Source: an uncultured Acetatifactor sp. (GTDB lineage: Bacteria; Bacillota; Clostridia; Lachnospirales; Lachnospiraceae). Taken from it: a stretch of 64,000 nucleotides of DNA. The DNA is taken from NCBI GenBank assembly GCA_947629645.1, contig CANREV010000012.1:1-64000 (forward strand), read 5' to 3'. The position numbers and the translations under genes were made by a program. The notes beneath the pieces are model-generated. The model searched no databases, was not told where the DNA came from, and worked only from the letters and a program-made list of their open reading frames with translations. This document shows positions 62,092 to 64,000 of the stretch, piece after piece (positions within the stretch are counted from its first letter, which is position 1; every line of letters starts with the position of its first letter).

Positions 62092-62718
62092 CTAGCTTTC
62101 CTCTTCTTTTCCTTCCCTGCCCGCCTGCGCGATGAGCGTTTTATCCACGTCTTCCTCGTAGTTGCGCATGGCCACCTCAATGGGCGTGGGGTCCCTGGTA
62201 AGTTTTCTACCACCTACATGGTTGAAAAATACAATGATTCCGGCCGCCAGCCCCAGCGAGTAGGACACCTCCAGCGTATTTAAACCCTGAGGCTCTCTGT
62301 TCATAACGATCCTGTAAAATTCCGTGAATACATCGTTGATACCCACATCGTTGTGGTAAGCCATAATGGTGAAAGCGGTGCCGAAAAAGCTCACAAGGCA
62401 GACCAGCGCCGCCTTGAGCCACTGTCCGATCCCTTTATGTTTATCCACACTGACCCACTCCACCAGCACATCCGGTTCCCCGATAACCTGTACCGAGATA
62501 TTCGGACAGGCTTTCTCCATTTCTTCCACCAGTTTCAGCGTACTGATGACGCATCTTTTGCTTTCCTGTTTTCCAAAATGATGCACTTTCAGCGCCTTCA
62601 GTTTCGCTGCGGTCATATCGTCCGCACACCGTAAGGCTCCCAGATCGGAGAGAAAGACATCTTCCGACTGTACTTCCACGTTTCTGTCACATTTCAAATA
62701 AACCGTCACATCCGACAT
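62092..62718 (-). CDS. spoVAA: stage V sporulation protein AA
   Basis: A 208-residue membrane protein of the SpoVA complex. The N-terminal half is soluble (DVTVYLKCDRNVEVQSEDVFL and ISTLKLVEEMEKACPNI); two membrane segments lie near residues 103-122 and 150-168; and the family pattern IMAYHNDVGINDVFTEFYRIVM and YSLGLAAGIIVFFNHVGG is clear. PTPIEVAMRNYEEDVDK ends it. It lies 48 nt downstream of spoVAB, the reverse of the order in Bacillus subtilis. Confidence 0.93.
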   Translation of the reverse strand: MSDVTVYLKCDRNVEVQSEDVFLSDLGALRCADDMTAAKLKALKVHHFGKQESKRCVISTLKLVEEMEKACPNISVQVIGEPDVLVEWVSVDKHKGIGQWLKAALVCLVSFFGTAFTIMAYHNDVGINDVFTEFYRIVMNREPQGLNTLEVSYSLGLAAGIIVFFNHVGGRKLTRDPTPIEVAMRNYEEDVDKTLIAQAGREGKEEES

Positions 62719-62766
62719 TTCAATTCCTCTCTTTCCGCCATGCTGCCTGCGGCAAACCGCCGCTTT

Positions 62767-63246
62767 TTAAGTAGCCGTCCTGTGAAACTCTGTCAGGAAA
62801 TAGAACAGGGAACCGCAAAGTTTTCCCGCCGCCATACTAAGCACGGCAAGACCGATCCCGTGACGGAAACAGATGCGCCTTGTCATAATGGGGATGCTGT
62901 CCAGCATTTCCGCGATGGCAAGAGCAAGGCAGCCGATAAACATGCCCGCAAAAAGGCCGTATACCGCCTGCCAAAACACACCGATGCCAAGAAGCAGTTT
63001 CATCTTCTCAGGAAACCTCCCCTGCCACCATGCGCCAAACTGACAATACCGCTCAAAAATACTGAGAGCGCATCCTGTCAGGGTGCCGAAGATGACCATC
63101 TCTTCATATAAAACTACCTTTTTTGCGGTATGCGTCTCCCCCGCGAAACGCGGCACCAGTCCTACCGCAACCAGCACCGTAAACACTCCGGCGGAGGACA
63201 GCATACCGTAGCTTGCTCCCGCAAAAATCAAAAACAGCGTCTTCAT
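62767..63246 (-). CDS. spoVAB: stage V sporulation protein AB
   Basis: A 159-residue membrane protein of the SpoVA complex with about five hydrophobic segments. GVFTVLVAVGLVPRFAGETHT near residue 20, GMFIGCLALAIAEMLDSIPIMTRR near 100 and AGKLCGSLFYF near 142 match SpoVAB. It is the first gene after a sigma-G-type promoter at 63277-63306. GAAGGAACGGAC precedes the ATG. Confidence 0.9.
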   Translation of the reverse strand: MKTLFLIFAGASYGMLSSAGVFTVLVAVGLVPRFAGETHTAKKVVLYEEMVIFGTLTGCALSIFERYCQFGAWWQGRFPEKMKLLLGIGVFWQAVYGLFAGMFIGCLALAIAEMLDSIPIMTRRICFRHGIGLAVLSMAAGKLCGSLFYFLTEFHRTAT

Positions 63247-63276
63247 GTCCGTTCCTTCTTCCTGTTTTTTGCAGCA

Positions 63277-63306
63277 TAGTATGCGTAAACAGGAAAGAAA
63301 TTATAC
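63277..63306 (-). promoter_or_regulatory. sigma-G (or sigma-F) type promoter of the spoVAB-AA-AC operon
   Basis: On the minus strand GTATA (63306-63302), an 18-nt spacer and CATACTA (63283-63277) match the forespore sigma-G consensus (GnATR, 17-18 nt, CATnnTA). This position suits the late forespore expression of spoVA genes. Confidence 0.7.
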
Positions 63307-63377
63307 CATGAATGGCCATTCGGCCGCTTTTCGTTGTAAATGTAAGCTATGAGTCAGCGGCAAAACTCATAAAAGAC

Positions 63378-64000
63378 TCATAAAAGTCCGAAAGGAATAT
63401 CCGCGTTTTCATAAATATTGGCCGCATTTCCGGTACACACCAGCTTAATCTCATTGTCGCCGTCCGCCAGAGCGTCCCTGACGTCAAAGCAATGTTTTCC
63501 CCAGAAGCTGACATCCACAAACTGACCGTTGCAGTAACATTCCACCATCTCCTGCGCTTTGACGAAAAATCCCGGAATACTGCCTGTCTCGGAAGCGCTG
63601 CAGTGATATGTATAGACAGCCTCATTGTCTTTCTTTTCCTGCAAATCAAAACGACCGGTCCAGTCAACATACTGTTCCCGCACTTGGGCAGGCATGGATT
63701 CTCTCATTTCTATCTTGTCCGCCTCTTCATCCGGAAGGATCAAAACAGTCTCGCTGGGATCAAGGCACAGCTCAAACGCATTCTTTCCAAGGCGGTAAGC
63801 CTCCCCTTTCCAGAGATCAAAAAGGACAACATCCTTGTCAGAATCCACTGACACCTTCGTCCTGACAGGCTTGTCGCCTTCATTGCCTAACAGATACATG
63901 GCGGTCCGGCCTTTATAAAGGGTATTTAACCTGACAGTGCTGCACCGACCCGCTAACGTCAGTCCGCTCCTTAGCTCTGCCTGAGCCGTTAATTCTTCCG
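63378..64000 (-). CDS. C-terminal part of a probable glycoside hydrolase (5' end outside the window)
   Basis: The reading frame is open from the window edge to the stop at 63378, with no stop codon from 64000 on, so about 207 C-terminal residues are seen. It shows LNTLYKGRTAMYLLGNEGDKP, VVLFDLWKGEAYRL, and then a beta-sandwich end with GSIPGFFVKAQEMVECYCNGQFVDV, FWGKHCFDVRDAL and NEIKLVCTGNAANIYE. This is the pattern of the terminal galactose-binding-type domain of large glycoside hydrolases such as GH2/GH106 relatives. The catalytic part is not visible, so the class is uncertain. Confidence 0.6.
   Translation of the reverse strand, partial: EELTAQAELRSGLTLAGRCSTVRLNTLYKGRTAMYLLGNEGDKPVRTKVSVDSDKDVVLFDLWKGEAYRLGKNAFELCLDPSETVLILPDEEADKIEMRESMPAQVREQYVDWTGRFDLQEKKDNEAVYTYHCSASETGSIPGFFVKAQEMVECYCNGQFVDVSFWGKHCFDVRDALADGDNEIKLVCTGNAANIYENADIPFGLL

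Overview
The window looks like a chromosomal segment of an anaerobic, endospore-forming member of the Clostridia, most probably a Lachnospiraceae. Five spoVA genes are present, ribosome binding sites are strong (AGGAGG-type), sigma-A promoters are near consensus, base composition is moderate, and several proteins belong to families typical of gut Lachnospiraceae (DUF5721-like, PD-(D/E)XK 'transposase' nucleases, DUF4832, PqqD/HprK proteins). No rRNA, tRNA, phage or CRISPR array was seen.

Layout. (1) 0-11.7 kb, mostly housekeeping: a transsulfuration enzyme and a URO-D-like methyltransferase behind a candidate Met/Cys leader-peptide attenuator, argG, a LytTR regulator, DegV, spoVAE and spoVAD with RidA and a small protein between them, an SH3 membrane protein and trpS. 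(2) 11.7-16.8 kb, a compact candidate secretion/RiPP-like locus: an ER-type (SipW-like) signal peptidase, a PqqD-HPr-kinase-like fusion, an ABC exporter, and two small beta-sandwich proteins that share a 24-residue leader-like N-terminus and are transcribed from a consensus promoter. (3) 16.8-21.6 kb, three tandem PD-(D/E)XK nuclease genes with repeated promoters and intergenic repeats. (4) 21.6-45.6 kb, cell-surface polysaccharide genes: acyltransferase, nucleotidyltransferase, several glycosyltransferases, a flippase, two DUF4832 proteins, and a Gram-positive Pel-type operon (PqqD-like protein, SDR-PelD fusion, PelE-like, a GT-C-like membrane protein, DUF2194/PelA-like, PelF, PelG, DUF2304, GT4, GT2). 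(5) 45.7-61.5 kb, transport and signalling: Ca2+ P-type ATPase, peptide ABC importer, chemoreceptor, folD, an anchored trypsin-like protease and a heterodimeric ABC exporter. (6) 61.5-63.3 kb, spoVAB-spoVAA-spoVAC behind a sigma-G-type promoter, then the 3' end of a probable glycoside hydrolase that runs off the window.

How the parts relate. The Pel-type operon should make and export a cationic exopolysaccharide under c-di-GMP control, because an RQTD I-site is visible in the PelD part. The locus at 11.7-16.8 kb looks like a dedicated export route for two abundant leader-bearing proteins. PqqD domains occur in both regions, which suggests that leader-peptide recognition is a shared theme. The spoVA genes, normally one operon, lie at both ends of the window on the same strand and nearly in canonical order, as if about 52 kb had been inserted between spoVAC and spoVAD.
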